From positions 1 to 33,427 of the forward strand of contig SABN01000026.1 of the NCBI GenBank assembly GCA_009928955.1: a stretch of DNA of 33,427 nucleotides, given 5' to 3'. The DNA comes from Opitutia bacterium. Lineage in GTDB: Bacteria > Verrucomicrobiota > Kiritimatiellia > CAIQIC01 > Lenti-01. Of this stretch, positions 17,315 through 26,585 are shown one piece after another. How positions within the stretch are numbered: position 1 is the first letter of the stretch; every line of letters starts with the position of its first letter. Both the position numbers and the translations under genes were made by a program. The notes beneath the pieces were generated by a model, which did no database searches, was not told the DNA's origin, and worked only from the letters and a program-made list of their open reading frames with translations.

Positions 17315-18312
17315 AGGCTCCTTTTGAGGCTGAAGTGGAACACGACGTCGGGAGTGGTGTTCACGGCGATATCCTCGGCCACGGCGATGTCGAGCATGAA
17401 CCCCCGCGGCAGGAAAATCGTCGCCCCGGTGACGAGTTCCACCGCCCAGTCGTCGAGCGGCGCCATCTCCGTGCCCGAGAAGAATGGACTGTGCCAATCC
17501 ACCTGCAGGCGCGGCTGCAACCAATCGGCGAGGCGCCAGCCCAGCGAGAAATTTCCATATCCGGCGAAGGGCTCCTGCCGGTCTTCCATGAGGTCTCCCG
17601 GCGTCAGGGCGAGCACGCCGGCGGACCCATGGAGTTCCAACCGCCATCGGGACCAGGAAGCCAGATCGCAAGCGGCCAGCCCGAAGGAAAAATCGGTGCT
17701 GCCGCTGCCGAGCAGGCGGTCCGGATCGCCCGTGGGCAGTTCCACGCCCGCCACCGCATCCACGGCGCGCGCGCCGGCCTTGCCCCGCCACAGCGGAGCG
17801 GAGACGGACAGGCGCACATCGCCCACCCCGGTGGCGGGATCCATCAGGCTGAACGGCGTGGCGTCCCCCCGGCGATAGCGGTATTCCAGGCGGTCGGAAG
17901 GCCGCCGCTTCCGGTTCCCGTCCGGCAATCCCATGGCCTCGTGATACCCCTCGATAAACCCATCCGACACGCCCCCCCGATGCGCCACGACCGGAACGCG
18001 CATCGCGACGCGCCAGCCGTTCTTCCATCCGTGACGCAGCGCAACCCTCGCGCACCACGTCTCGCCATCGAGGACGAGTTCATCCGCCCCGGCGGCCTTC
18101 TCGAAGGAATTGTTGGCGACATCGAGCGCGACGACCAGTTGAAACCCGGCTGGCGCGGCGGCGGCGGCGTCCTCCCCCGAAGGCAGCCCGTACAGACGGC
18201 AGAGGGGATTCTCGTTCTGCGTCATGAACGGAGCCCCCGGCGGTTCCGCACGCACGCCGCCGGCCGCGGCCAGAAGCGCAAGCGCGATGGAAATGGGAAT
18301 CAGAGCCCTCAT
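17311..18312 (-). CDS. Exported DUF3187-like outer-membrane protein
   Basis: MRALIPISIALALLAAAGGVRAEPPGAPFMTQNENPLCRLYGLPSGE...FHFSLKRSL. The PFMTQNENPL start and GVGDVRLSVSAPLW/GVELPTGDPDRLLGSGSTDFSF resemble DUF3187 proteins. Overlaps the start of the next gene by 4 bp. Confidence 0.65.
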   Translation of the reverse strand: MRALIPISIALALLAAAGGVRAEPPGAPFMTQNENPLCRLYGLPSGEDAAAAAPAGFQLVVALDVANNSFEKAAGADELVLDGETWCARVALRHGWKNGWRVAMRVPVVAHRGGVSDGFIEGYHEAMGLPDGNRKRRPSDRLEYRYRRGDATPFSLMDPATGVGDVRLSVSAPLWRGKAGARAVDAVAGVELPTGDPDRLLGSGSTDFSFGLAACDLASWSRWRLELHGSAGVLALTPGDLMEDRQEPFAGYGNFSLGWRLADWLQPRLQVDWHSPFFSGTEMAPLDDWAVELVTGATIFLPRGFMLDIAVAEDIAVNTTPDVVFHFSLKRSL

Positions 18313-18409
18313 GTCCGTAGAGCGAACCTTATCGGGTTCCCCGGGAATTGCGACGCCAAAACCGGCCGGCGCGGCCGCCGTCCCCGCGCGCCTCCCGTTT
18401 CCGAGCCGC

Positions 18410-18437
18410 TTGACAATATAGTCCAATATTGTACTAT
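18410..18437 (+). promoter_or_regulatory. Sigma70-like promoter with overlapping palindromic operator for the MarR regulator
   Basis: TTGACA (18410-18415), N16, TACTAT (18432-18437). ACAATAT-AGTCCA-ATATTGT inverted repeat (18413-18432) lies between the boxes. Confidence 0.7.
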
Positions 18438-18462
18438 CCAATTTCGAACAAAAGGAATCGTT

Positions 18463-18948
18463 ATGCCCCCCCCGTCTTCCAAATTCCCTTTGCGGCGCGA
18501 CTGCCGCCCGCCGGACCAGCTGCCGGCCACCAGCATGCTCCCCCTCTGGCGGCGCGTCCATCAGGAGCTGATGATCCGCGCCCAGAAGTGGAAACTCCCT
18601 TCCAATGTCGCCATGGTCCTCGTCCATCTGCATCTCCATCCCGAGGACTCGGAGCCGGCCACCATGGCTGCCGCCAACGACTTCCCCCGCCAAACCATCA
18701 CCTTCATTCTCGACGCTTTGGAGAGTCAAGGGCTGGCCGCCCGCCAACCTCACCCCAACGACCGGCGCCGCAAGCTCGTCGAGCTCACGCCCGAGGGCAA
18801 AACCAAGGCCGAGGAGATGTTCCAAGACATGATCGCCTTCGAATCCGCCGCCCTCCGCACCATCGAAGACGTCGACATGGACCGTCTGCGGAACTTCCTG
18901 GCCCGTTACGCCGATGCGCTGGCCGCCCAGAACGACCGCGACATATAA
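18463..18948 (+). CDS. MarR-family transcriptional regulator
   Basis: MAAANDFPRQTITFILDALESQGLAARQPHPNDRRRKLVELTPEGKTKAEEMF, a MarR wHTH and wing. AAAGGA upstream. Confidence 0.88.
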   Translation: MPPPSSKFPLRRDCRPPDQLPATSMLPLWRRVHQELMIRAQKWKLPSNVAMVLVHLHLHPEDSEPATMAAANDFPRQTITFILDALESQGLAARQPHPNDRRRKLVELTPEGKTKAEEMFQDMIAFESAALRTIEDVDMDRLRNFLARYADALAAQNDRDI

Positions 18949-18966
18949 GACTTGAAAGGATCCCCC

Positions 18967-20349
18967 ATGCGTTCCCCTCCCCTGTTCCATCCGATGTTCC
19001 TCGGCCTGCTGGCCGCGCTGCTGGCGTCCGGCTGCCGCAGCTTCGAGCCGGCCCGCGCCCGCCGTGAACAGACCGGGTCGTTCACGACCCATCTCGCGCG
19101 CCTCGCCGAGGCCGAGTTGGCCAAACCCCTTGCGCTCGACGACTGCATCCGCCTCGCCATGACGAACAACTACGCGGTGCGCAAGGCCGACCTCGACCGC
19201 GAACTCTACCGCATCGGCAAGAACGTCGCCTTCACCGCCTTCCTGCCGAACGTCGCGGCTTCGGCCGGCTACCATTCCTATGAAAAAGAAATGCCGCAGC
19301 AACACGAAAAGCGGTTCGGCACGGCCGACCTCACGGCCAGCATGCCGATCTTCATGCCGTCCACGTGGTTCCTCTACGCGGCCGCCCGCCACGGCTATGC
19401 CGCCGCCGGCGTCGCCGCCCACTACGTGCGCCAAGGCATCGTGCTGCAAACCAGCGTCAACTACTACAACGTCCTCGTCCAGCAGGACACCCTCGCCGCG
19501 CTGGAAAGCCAGTGGCAGGCCGCGCGCGAAACCGCCGACCGCGTCTCGGGCCTCGCCGACGAAGGCCTCGTGACGAAATGGGAAGGCGACCAGGCGCTCT
19601 TTGCCGCCGAGTTGCGCGAAGCCGAACTGAACCGCGCCCGGCGCCAGCTCGCCGTGCTGCGCGGCGAACTGCTCCAGGGCCTCGGCCTCTCGCCGGCCGC
19701 GCCAATCGAGCTCTCCGGCGAAACCGGCGAAAAAACCATGCCGGCGGGCTCTGTCGAGGACCTCGTGCTGCAGGCGCTGGAAATCCATCCCGAACTGGCC
19801 TTGGCCGACCGGCAGGTCGTCATCCAGGACCATCAGGTGCGGCAGGCGTTCTGCAACTTCCTGCCGACGATCTCCCTCTTCTCCACCGGATCCTGGACCG
19901 GCAACGACCTGGCCGCGCACGCCGAAAACTGGGTCACCGGCTTCCGCGGCGCTTGGACGATCTTCGACGGCCTCGCGAACGTGGCGCGCTACAAGGCCGC
20001 CAAGGTCGAGCGGCGGCAGACGAAGCTGGAGCGCGAAAACACCTTCCTCTCCGTCATGGTCGGCGTCGTCGCCGCCGAGGCCGCCGCGCGCGACGCCGCC
20101 GAAGGCGCCCGCGTCCGCCAGCGCGCCTACGACGTCGCCGCCGCCAAATGGGCGGACTACGACGCCAAGGCCCGCGAAGGGCTTGTCCCCCTGAGCGACG
20201 CGCTCGACGCGCGCGGGGCCATGGACCTCGCGCAAGTCGCGCTCGTCCAGAGCCGCTATCAGGAAAAGATCGCCATCGCGACCCTCGAACTGGCCATGGG
20301 CCTCACCCTCGTCCCCGAACCGAACACCGAACCGAAAGCAGAGAAGTAA
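18967..20349 (+). CDS. TolC-family outer-membrane efflux lipoprotein
   Basis: Lipobox-like LLASGC; LALDDCIRLAMTNNYAVRKADLD; paired OEP-type repeats. GAAAGGA six bases upstream of ATG 18967. Confidence 0.88.
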   Translation: MRSPPLFHPMFLGLLAALLASGCRSFEPARARREQTGSFTTHLARLAEAELAKPLALDDCIRLAMTNNYAVRKADLDRELYRIGKNVAFTAFLPNVAASAGYHSYEKEMPQQHEKRFGTADLTASMPIFMPSTWFLYAAARHGYAAAGVAAHYVRQGIVLQTSVNYYNVLVQQDTLAALESQWQAARETADRVSGLADEGLVTKWEGDQALFAAELREAELNRARRQLAVLRGELLQGLGLSPAAPIELSGETGEKTMPAGSVEDLVLQALEIHPELALADRQVVIQDHQVRQAFCNFLPTISLFSTGSWTGNDLAAHAENWVTGFRGAWTIFDGLANVARYKAAKVERRQTKLERENTFLSVMVGVVAAEAAARDAAEGARVRQRAYDVAAAKWADYDAKAREGLVPLSDALDARGAMDLAQVALVQSRYQEKIAIATLELAMGLTLVPEPNTEPKAEK

Positions 20350-20350
20350 C

Positions 20351-21514
20351 ATGAAAACCAAGCGCATCGCCCGTTCCCTCCTCGCCGCCGCCCTGTCCGC
20401 CGCCGTTCTCGCGACCGGCTGCGGGAAGAAGGAGGCCGCCGCCGAAGAAGCCACCCGCGCGCTGGCCGTCCGCGCCCAAGCCGTCGCCCCGCGCGGTTTC
20501 GAACGGCGCCTGACCGTGCAGGGCACGCTCGAAGCCAAGAACTATGCGAACGTGGCCTCCCGCGCCGAGGGCAACCTCGACGCGATCTGGGTCGATGAAG
20601 GCGATCCCGTCGTCGCCGGCGAAACCGCCCTTTTCCAGATCGATCCCGTCAGCCGCGAGAACTCGCTGACCATCGCCAAGCAGAACCGGGCCGTCGCCGC
20701 CGCCTCCCTGAAAGTCGCCGAGGCCTCCGCCCGGAAAACCGAGGCCGAAGCCCGCAAGGCCACGCTCGATTTCGACCGCTACGAACGCCTCCATCAGGAC
20801 GGCAAGGTCAGCGACAACGAATACGAGTCCGCCGAAGTCCAGCGCGCGCAGGCCCAGGCCGGCATCGCCGTCGCCAAGGCCCAGGTCGACCTCGCCGAGC
20901 GCCAGGTCAAGCAGGCCGAGGCCTCCCTTTCCATCGCGGAGAAGAACCTCGCCGACACCCAGATCCTCGCGCCGATCTCCGGCGTCGTGAGCTCCCGCAC
21001 GGCCGAGCCCGGCGAGCAGATGGCCGTCGGCAAAGTCGTCCTGCGCATCGACGATCTCGCCGTCGTCGAAGCCGCCGCTTATCTTCCCGCCCAGTACTAT
21101 CCCGAAGTGGTTCCCGGCGAAACGACCTTCCGCCTCGGCGTCGGCGGACGCGAGGCCGGCACGCACGCCATCACAACCCGCAGCCCCACCATCAATCCCA
21201 CCCTGCGCACGTTCGAAATCAAGGGCCAGGTCGAGGCCGCCGATGGCCTCGTCGTCCCCGGCCAAATGGCCGACCTCACGATCGTCTTCGAAACCCGCGA
21301 AACCCTCGGCGTCCCCTCCGCCTCCGTTCTCGTCCGCGGCGGCAAGCCGGTCGTCTTCGCCGTGCAGGACGGCAAGGCCATCTCCCGCCAAGTCGAAACC
21401 GGCCTCCAGAACGACGCCTGGACCGAAATCCGCTCCGGCCTCGAGGCCGGCGAAATCGTCGTGACCGAAGGCCAGACCCAGCTCCGCGACGGCATGGCCG
21501 TCGAAGTCCTTTGA
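20351..21514 (+). CDS. RND efflux periplasmic adaptor (MFP) subunit
   Basis: Lipobox LATGC, RRLTVQGTLEAKNYANVASRAEGNLDAIWVDEGDPVVAGETLF-like barrel-sandwich, coiled coil, DTQILAPISGVVSSRTAEPGEQM. Confidence 0.92.
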   Translation: MKTKRIARSLLAAALSAAVLATGCGKKEAAAEEATRALAVRAQAVAPRGFERRLTVQGTLEAKNYANVASRAEGNLDAIWVDEGDPVVAGETALFQIDPVSRENSLTIAKQNRAVAAASLKVAEASARKTEAEARKATLDFDRYERLHQDGKVSDNEYESAEVQRAQAQAGIAVAKAQVDLAERQVKQAEASLSIAEKNLADTQILAPISGVVSSRTAEPGEQMAVGKVVLRIDDLAVVEAAAYLPAQYYPEVVPGETTFRLGVGGREAGTHAITTRSPTINPTLRTFEIKGQVEAADGLVVPGQMADLTIVFETRETLGVPSASVLVRGGKPVVFAVQDGKAISRQVETGLQNDAWTEIRSGLEAGEIVVTEGQTQLRDGMAVEVL

Positions 21515-21520
21515 AGTTCC

Positions 21521-21610
21521 AACCACGGATAAACACGGATGAACACGGATAAAATCATAATTGGGTCGAGGATCGAAGCCATCCGTGTCCATCCGTGTCC
21601 ATCCGTGGTT
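21521..21610. repeat. Long imperfect inverted repeat built from ATCCGTGTnn decamers
   Basis: Arms AACCACGGATAAACACGGATGAACACGGAT (21521-21550) and ATCCGTGTCCATCCGTGTCCATCCGTGGTT (21581-21610) pair at 27 of 30 positions, with a 30-nt loop. Confidence 0.85.
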
Positions 21611-21664
21611 GGCTTCTTTCTTTCCGTTTTCTTTTCCACCAAGTCATAACCGGAGTCCGCCCCC

Positions 21665-24600
21665 ATGTTCCTCGCCAACGCCTCCACGAAACGACCCATC
21701 GCGATGGGCTGCCTGCTCATCGCCCTCGTCGTGCTCGGACTCAATTCCGCCCGCAAGCTTTCCATCGAGGACATACCTGCGGTCGACATCCCCTACATCG
21801 CCGTGATCACCGCCTGGGTCGGCGCCTCGCCCGAAGACGTGGAGAAAGACGTCAGCAAGTACATCGAGGACGCCGTTTCCGGCATCGACGGCCTCAAGCA
21901 CATCGAGTCCTCCAGCCTCGAGAACGTGTCCCAGGTCGTTCTCGAATTCAACCTCTCCGTCGACGTGGATACGGCCGCGCAGGACGTGCGCGAAAAGCTC
22001 GACCCCATCCTCTCCAAATTGCCTGCGGACGCCGAACGCCCCGTCATCCAGAAGATCAACATCAACGCCAAGCCCATCGCCAACGTCTTCCTCTCCGGCG
22101 AGGCGCCCATCGACGATCTCTACGACTACGCCGACAACGTCGTCGCCGACCGCTTCGCCACCATTCCCGGCGTCGCCGAAGTCCAGGTCATCGGCGGCAA
22201 CGAACGCGAAGTGGGGGTCGAACTCGACCGCGACGCCCTCGCCGCCGCCGGCTTGACCACCTTCGACGTCACGGCCGCCTTGCAGGGCGGCGTCCTCTCC
22301 CTCCCCGGCGGCCGCATCCGCGAGCGCGGCAACGAATATTCCATCCGCTTCGACGCCGAATACCAGGACGTCGCCGACATCGCCGGCCTCGAAGTCGCCA
22401 CCCGGGGCGGCGCCCGCCGCCGCCTCGGCGATCTCGGCACCGTCCGCCTCGCCACCGCCGAAATCCGCCAGCGCGCCATCCTCGACGGCCGGCCAGGCAT
22501 CGTGCTCAAGATCGTCAAGAAGGCGGAGGGCAACATCGTCTCCGTCGTCGCGGAATCGCGCCAGCGCTTCGAGGAAATCCGCCGCACCCTTCCGGGCGGC
22601 ATGGAACTCGCCTGGGTGTCCGACGAGGCCGAAAACATCCAGGCCTCCGTCGATTCCGCCATCTCCGGCGTGCTTCAGGCCGTCGGCGTGTGCGCGCTCA
22701 TCCTCTTCATCTTCCTCGTCAACGTCCGCACGACCATCGTCGTGGCCATCACCATGCCCGTCACCATCTTGATCGGCCTGTTCTTCATGCAGCTCGCCGG
22801 GCAGACGCTCAACACCGTCACCTTGCTGGCCATCGGCCTCTCCACGGGCGTGCTGGTCTCCAATTCCATCGTCGTCCTCGAAAACATCGTTTCGAAGTTC
22901 GAGACCATGGACGACCATTGGGCCGCCGCCGGCGAAGGCGCCTCGGAAGTCACCGTTTCCGTGCTGGCCTCGGCGGGCACCAACGTCATCGTCATGTTTC
23001 CCATCGCCATGATGTCGAGCATGGTCGGCCGCATCCTCGCCCCCTTCGCCGTCGCCACCCTCATCGTCAACGCCGCGTCCATTTTTGTCAGCTTCACCCT
23101 CACCCCCATCCTGTGCGCGATCCTGATGCAGCCCGCCTCGAAGCGCAAGGACACGGCGCTGGCCCGCTTCGGCCAGCGCTGGGACGCCGGCTTCCAGGCG
23201 TTCGCCGTCCGCTACGCCAACGGCCTCCGCCGCATCGCCCGCAGCCGTTTCTTCACCGCCGCCATCGTTCTCGGCTTCGTCGTGCTCTTCTTCGGCACGA
23301 TGAAGTTCGGCGGCGGCCGGCTCGGCTTCACGTTCTTCGAAACCGCCGACAACGGCCGCATCTTCGTTCGCGTCGAAACGCCCCCCTACTACGACCTCGA
23401 AAAGACCGTCGCCCGCCTCGAGGGCATCCAGGCGCGCCTGATGGGCTCTTCCGACCTCCAGCACGTCCTCACCACCGCCGGCAAGGCCGAGTCCATGAGC
23501 GGCCAGGCCAGCGAAGGCGTCTACATGGGCCAGATCGAGCTGTTCTTCGCCCCCAAGACCGCGCGCCGCTGGAAGATCGTCGACCGCATCGGGGAAATCC
23601 GCGCCCTGCTGCGCGACGAAACCGACTGCATGGTCTCCGCCGCGCTGCCCAGCAAGATGGGCGGCCAGAATTTCCAGATCGACCAGAACCTCTCCGGCGA
23701 CGACCTCGAAACCCTCGACCGCGCCGCCCTCGCCATCCAGTCCGCCGCGCTCGCCCTGCCCGGCGTGAGCACGCTCGAAACCACCGTCCGCGACACCAAG
23801 CCCGAAATCCGCATCCAACCCAAGCGCGCCGTCCTGTCGGACCTCGGCCTGCCGGCCTCCCGGCTTGGGGCCATCGTCCGCGCCAATGTCGACGGCATCG
23901 AGGCCGCCAGCTACAAGCGCGGCGACCGCACCTACGACATCCGCGTCAAGCTCGCCGAGCGCGAAGGCAAGGACCAGATCCGCCAGTTCATGCTGCCCGG
24001 CGCCGACGGCCGCCCCATCCCCCTCGAGACCGTCGCCGACGTCGTCGATGCACGGTCCCTCATCCAGATCTACCGCGTCGACAAGCGCCGCACCGTCAAG
24101 ATCCTCGGCGACATCCGGCCCGACGCCACCATGAGCGGCGTCGGCGCCGACATGGCCCGCGCGATTAAAGAAAAGAACCTGCTCCCGGCCGGCTACACCC
24201 TCGGCAACTCCGGCATGTCCGAAATCATGGACGACGCCATCGCCGACTTCGGCGAGGCGATCCTGCTCGCCGTTTTCCTGACGCTGCTCACCCTCTCCGC
24301 CATCCTCGAATCCTGGAGCCGGCCTGGCTTCGTCCTGCTCACGCTCCCCATGGCCCTCATCGGCGTCGTCGCGTCCCTCGTGTTCAGCGGCTCCGCCATC
24401 ACCATCCTCGTCCTCCTCGGCATCCTCATGCTCATCGGCGTCGTCGTCAACGGGGCCATCCTCATCGTGGACAAGATGGCCCAGCACCTCCGCGAAGGCG
24501 TCTGCCGCCGCGAAGCCATGCTCACCGCCATGGTCGAGCAGTTCCGCCCCGTGCTCATGGTCGTGCTGGCCTCCGGGCTCGGCATGCTGCCCATCGCCCT

Positions 24601-24772
24601 CAGTTCCGGCATCGGCTCCGAAAACCGCGCCGGCATCGGCATCGCCTCCGTCGGTGGAATCCTCGTCGCCGGCGTCCTGACCTTGACCCTCCTGCCGCTG
24701 ATCTACACTCTCTTTGCCGGCAAGCCCAAGGCCGAACACCCCGGCGAGCCCACGGAGCCCTGCCCGCATTGA
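21665..24772 (+). CDS. RND (HAE1-type) efflux transporter permease
   Basis: 1035 aa. N-terminal FLANASTKRPIAMGCLLIALVVLGLNSARKLSIEDIPAVDIPYIAVITAWVGASPEDVEKDV; multiple TM segments; MALIGVVASLVFSGSAITILVLLGILMLIGVVVNGAILIVD. Confidence 0.95.
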   Translation: MFLANASTKRPIAMGCLLIALVVLGLNSARKLSIEDIPAVDIPYIAVITAWVGASPEDVEKDVSKYIEDAVSGIDGLKHIESSSLENVSQVVLEFNLSVDVDTAAQDVREKLDPILSKLPADAERPVIQKININAKPIANVFLSGEAPIDDLYDYADNVVADRFATIPGVAEVQVIGGNEREVGVELDRDALAAAGLTTFDVTAALQGGVLSLPGGRIRERGNEYSIRFDAEYQDVADIAGLEVATRGGARRRLGDLGTVRLATAEIRQRAILDGRPGIVLKIVKKAEGNIVSVVAESRQRFEEIRRTLPGGMELAWVSDEAENIQASVDSAISGVLQAVGVCALILFIFLVNVRTTIVVAITMPVTILIGLFFMQLAGQTLNTVTLLAIGLSTGVLVSNSIVVLENIVSKFETMDDHWAAAGEGASEVTVSVLASAGTNVIVMFPIAMMSSMVGRILAPFAVATLIVNAASIFVSFTLTPILCAILMQPASKRKDTALARFGQRWDAGFQAFAVRYANGLRRIARSRFFTAAIVLGFVVLFFGTMKFGGGRLGFTFFETADNGRIFVRVETPPYYDLEKTVARLEGIQARLMGSSDLQHVLTTAGKAESMSGQASEGVYMGQIELFFAPKTARRWKIVDRIGEIRALLRDETDCMVSAALPSKMGGQNFQIDQNLSGDDLETLDRAALAIQSAALALPGVSTLETTVRDTKPEIRIQPKRAVLSDLGLPASRLGAIVRANVDGIEAASYKRGDRTYDIRVKLAEREGKDQIRQFMLPGADGRPIPLETVADVVDARSLIQIYRVDKRRTVKILGDIRPDATMSGVGADMARAIKEKNLLPAGYTLGNSGMSEIMDDAIADFGEAILLAVFLTLLTLSAILESWSRPGFVLLTLPMALIGVVASLVFSGSAITILVLLGILMLIGVVVNGAILIVDKMAQHLREGVCRREAMLTAMVEQFRPVLMVVLASGLGMLPIALSSGIGSENRAGIGIASVGGILVAGVLTLTLLPLIYTLFAGKPKAEHPGEPTEPCPH

Positions 24773-24782
24773 TCGAACCGAC

Positions 24783-25487
24783 ATGGCCGCGTCCCGCCCA
24801 TCCCCGCCCGCCGCCCCTCCGGAAAAAATCCTGAAGGAGTCCCGCCACTGGGAACTCCTGCGAATACGCCGCGCCAAGGAAACCCGGCGTTCCGTGTTCC
24901 GCGTGGATGGCCATTACGTGGTCAAGAAATTCGAGATCCCGCTGGATGTCCGCCGCTACCGCCGCCCCTGGCTGGCGGAGGACGCCTGCCTGCGCCGCCT
25001 CGACGGCATCGGCGCCCCGCGCTCCTACGGCTGGTGCGAGGAAACCGAGGCCGACCAGCGCGTCGTCTGGCTGGTGAAGGAATACGTCGCCGGCAAGCCC
25101 GTCGACACCTTCGCCGCGGCCGACCTGCCCGCCGTCGCTCGCCTCATGGCCCGCATCCACAGCCAGCAGATCATCACCGACGACGCCAGCGCCGGAAACT
25201 TCATCCGCACCCTGGACGGGGAGATGCAGTTTTTGGATTTCGGCCGCGCCAAACTGTTCCGCCGGCCCGGCTTCCGGTTCGATCTGCATGCCGGCGGGGA
25301 ACTGGCCAAGTTCCGCCGCGAGGGTCTTCGCTGGAACGCCGAACTCTGGCAGGCCTTTGTCCCGCTCTACGTCGAAGCCTTCGGCGGCTCGCGCTTCCGC
25401 CGCGTCCGCCTCCACGCCGCTTGTTCCGCCGCCACCGCCCTCCGCAGGCTGCGCAAAATTTCACAAGGAAAATCCCCCAGGAGCTGA
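24783..25487 (+). CDS. Lipopolysaccharide/Kdo kinase-like protein (protein-kinase-like fold)
   Basis: VVKKFEIP, TDDASAGNFI (catalytic-loop position), MQFLDFGRAKLF (DFG). Confidence 0.7.
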   Translation: MAASRPSPPAAPPEKILKESRHWELLRIRRAKETRRSVFRVDGHYVVKKFEIPLDVRRYRRPWLAEDACLRRLDGIGAPRSYGWCEETEADQRVVWLVKEYVAGKPVDTFAAADLPAVARLMARIHSQQIITDDASAGNFIRTLDGEMQFLDFGRAKLFRRPGFRFDLHAGGELAKFRREGLRWNAELWQAFVPLYVEAFGGSRFRRVRLHAACSAATALRRLRKISQGKSPRS

Positions 25488-25493
25488 CTTCTC

Positions 25494-26585
25494 ATGACCC
25501 GCGTCCTTCTATCCGGCCTCAGCAACGACCGCGTCGAACTGAACCTGGCCTGCGCCCTCCGGAAATCCGGCGTCGAGCTGTTCGCCATCGACGATCCCCA
25601 CAGTTCCGCCATCGAATGGTGCCAGTCCTGCGGCATCCCCCATATGGACCACGAATTCCACAACCGCTTCGAACACGAGGCCATCGTGATCTATCGCGAG
25701 CTCCTGCGCGCGCACGCCTTCGACATCCTCCATTGCCTGACCAACCGCGCCCTCTCCACCGCCCTTCTCGCCACCCGCCACATGGATCGCCCCCCGACAA
25801 TCATCGCCTACCGCGGCACCATGGGCCACCTCCACCACTGGGACCCCGCCTCCCGCCTCTCCTATCTCAGCCCCCGCGTCGACGCCATCGTCTGCGTCTC
25901 CGACGCCGTTCGCCGCTACCTGAAGGAGTTCGACATCCCCGACTCCCGCCTCGACGTGATTTGGAAGGGGCACGATCCCGCCTGGTATTCCGCCTCCCCG
26001 CGCACGGCCCTGGCCGAATTCGGCATCCCTCCCGACGCCGTCGCCGTCGGCTTCGTCGGCAACATCCGCCCCGTCAAAGGCGCCGATGATCTCCTCCGGG
26101 CCTTCGACGGCATCCGCCCCGGGGAAAACATCCACCTCGTCCTGATCGGGGAAGTCCGCGACCGCCACATCGAGAAACAGATTGGCCGGCATCCCCACGT
26201 CCATTTCCTCGGCTTCCGCCCCGACGCCGCCCCGCTCGTCGGCGCCTGCGACGCCGCCGTCATGCCGTCCATCGAGCGCGAAGGCCTCCCCAAAGCCATG
26301 CTGGAAGCCATGGCCCAAGGCATTCCCCCCATCGTGACCGATGTCGGCGGCATGCCCGAGCTGGTCGAGCACGAGGCCTGCGGCCTCGTCGTCCCTCCGC
26401 GCGACCCCGCCGCCCTTCGCGACGCCATCCGCCGCCTGGCGCGGGATGCCGCCCTCCGCCGCCGGATGGGCGCCGCCGCCCGCGCCCGCATCGACGGCCC
26501 CTTCCATTTCCGCCACACCGTCGAGAAAACCCTCGCGCTGTATGCGCGACTGCTGTCCACAGGAACGGAAGCCGCCCGCCTGTGA
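25494..26585 (+). CDS. Glycosyltransferase family 4-like (GT1/GT4 Rossmann)
   Basis: VGFVGNIRPVKGADDLLRAF, HVHFLGFRPDAAPLVGACDAAVMPSIEREGLPKAMLEAMAQGIPPIVTDVGGMPELVEHEACGLVVPPRDPAAL. Confidence 0.92.
   Translation: MTRVLLSGLSNDRVELNLACALRKSGVELFAIDDPHSSAIEWCQSCGIPHMDHEFHNRFEHEAIVIYRELLRAHAFDILHCLTNRALSTALLATRHMDRPPTIIAYRGTMGHLHHWDPASRLSYLSPRVDAIVCVSDAVRRYLKEFDIPDSRLDVIWKGHDPAWYSASPRTALAEFGIPPDAVAVGFVGNIRPVKGADDLLRAFDGIRPGENIHLVLIGEVRDRHIEKQIGRHPHVHFLGFRPDAAPLVGACDAAVMPSIEREGLPKAMLEAMAQGIPPIVTDVGGMPELVEHEACGLVVPPRDPAALRDAIRRLARDAALRRRMGAAARARIDGPFHFRHTVEKTLALYARLLSTGTEAARL

Noticed and set aside
17311-20538. 1075-aa minus ORF spanning DUF3187-like, marR and tolC
   Set aside because: Only the segment 17311-18312 is protein-like; the rest is antisense to MarR and TolC genes.
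21644-24877. 1077-aa minus-strand and 857-aa plus-strand (21595-24168) ORFs over the RND gene
   Set aside because: Low-complexity R/P/H-rich or D/G/E-rich translations overlapping an unambiguous RND transporter frame.
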